Part shown: in pieces, positions 5,505 through 5,726 of the stretch
Position numbering within the stretch: the first letter of the stretch is position 1
Layout: each line of letters starts with the position of its first letter
Notes under the pieces: model-generated
What the model saw: only the letters and a program-made list of their open reading frames with translations
Databases searched by the model: none
Told to the model about the DNA's origin: nothing
Program-made: the position numbers and the translations under genes
Source of the DNA: Pseudomonadota bacterium
GTDB lineage: Bacteria; Pseudomonadota; Alphaproteobacteria; Acetobacterales; Acetobacteraceae
Assembly (NCBI GenBank): GCA_021826565.1
Contig: JAKAZJ010000154.1
Span: 1-5,726, forward strand
Direction of reading: 5' to 3'
DNA length: 5,726 nucleotides

Positions 5505-5726
5505 GTGTCGACCGCCGAGACCTGTCCCGCGCCGATCTTCAGCCTCACCGGCGTCTTCCGGCTGCTGCTGGCGTGTTTTATCGCCCAGGCGCCATGGACA
5601 TTCCCGCGCGGGCCGCTGCTGGACGCTGTCTGGCGTCGCATCCAGCGCCTGGGCGCGGAGCTGTGCTGGCTCGCGGGGACCGCGCCACGGCGCGCCGCAC
5701 CGGCCACCCCCGCACCCACCCCCGCA
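5505..5726 (+). CDS. Partial hypothetical protein, N-terminal 74 residues
   Basis: A reading frame opens after a TAG at 5454 and stays open to the window end. GTG 5505 is the only plausible start; no clear ribosome binding site precedes it. The product reads MSTAETCPAPIFSLTG, then a hydrophobic stretch VFRLLLACFIAQAPW (17-31), then PRGPLLDAVWRRIQRLGAEL (34-53), then an Ala/Pro/Arg-rich linker to the edge. This alternation of a hydrophobic helix, an amphipathic WRRxxRLGAxxxxLA helix and a proline-rich linker resembles uncharacterised proteins I recall from Acetobacteraceae genomes; I cannot confirm this without a search. The function is unknown. The competing minus-strand frame (5453-5719) lacks recognisable protein character, which favours this strand. 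Confidence is moderate because the gene is cut off. Confidence 0.55.
   Translation, partial: MSTAETCPAPIFSLTGVFRLLLACFIAQAPWTFPRGPLLDAVWRRIQRLGAELCWLAGTAPRRAAPATPAPTPA

Noticed and set aside
5453..5719. 88-residue minus-strand open frame
   Set aside because: Low-information Arg/Ser/Gly composition. The plus-strand frame over the same DNA has clear helix-like periodicity and a plausible start.

Overview
The window is uniformly GC-rich apart from one small island. It reads as chromosomal DNA of an alphaproteobacterium. Acetobacteraceae (Rhodospirillales) is my best guess. The clues are the codon bias, a dispersed repeat built around ATGGCCGGGC typical of alphaproteobacterial intergenic DNA, and a partial gene at the right edge resembling an uncharacterised protein type I recall from that family. 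Taxonomy is inference.

Layout. Two minus-strand genes fill the left 2.4 kb: the first 33 codons of a CaiB/BaiF (family III) CoA-transferase at the left edge, and upstream of it a complete 744-residue DmsA-like molybdopterin oxidoreductase. A 133-bp divergent intergenic region (2417-2549) carries a 13-bp imperfect tandem repeat. On the plus strand follow three tightly linked genes: a methylisocitrate-lyase-like enzyme (prpB-like), a class I histone-deacetylase-fold deacylase, and a DUF192 protein with a signal peptide. Both junctions are 4-base stop/start overlaps (GTGA and ATGA), so this is very likely one translationally coupled operon. From 5041 to 5504 there is no convincing gene. That stretch holds a pair of 42-bp inverted repeats flanking a low-GC (44%) island with a possible promoter, followed by several hairpins. 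At the right edge a plus-strand reading frame starts at GTG 5505 and runs out of the window.

How the genes may work together (inference). The plus-strand operon joins a short-chain organic-acid lyase, probably acting on propionyl-CoA-derived methylisocitrate, with a zinc-dependent deacylase that could remove acetyl or propionyl groups from proteins or small molecules. The divergent unit joins a cytoplasmic, iron-sulfur-containing molybdenum reductase to a CoA-transferase. The shared intergenic repeat could be the operator of a regulator controlling both units. No regulator, methylcitrate synthase, or electron-transfer partner for the molybdoenzyme lies inside the window.
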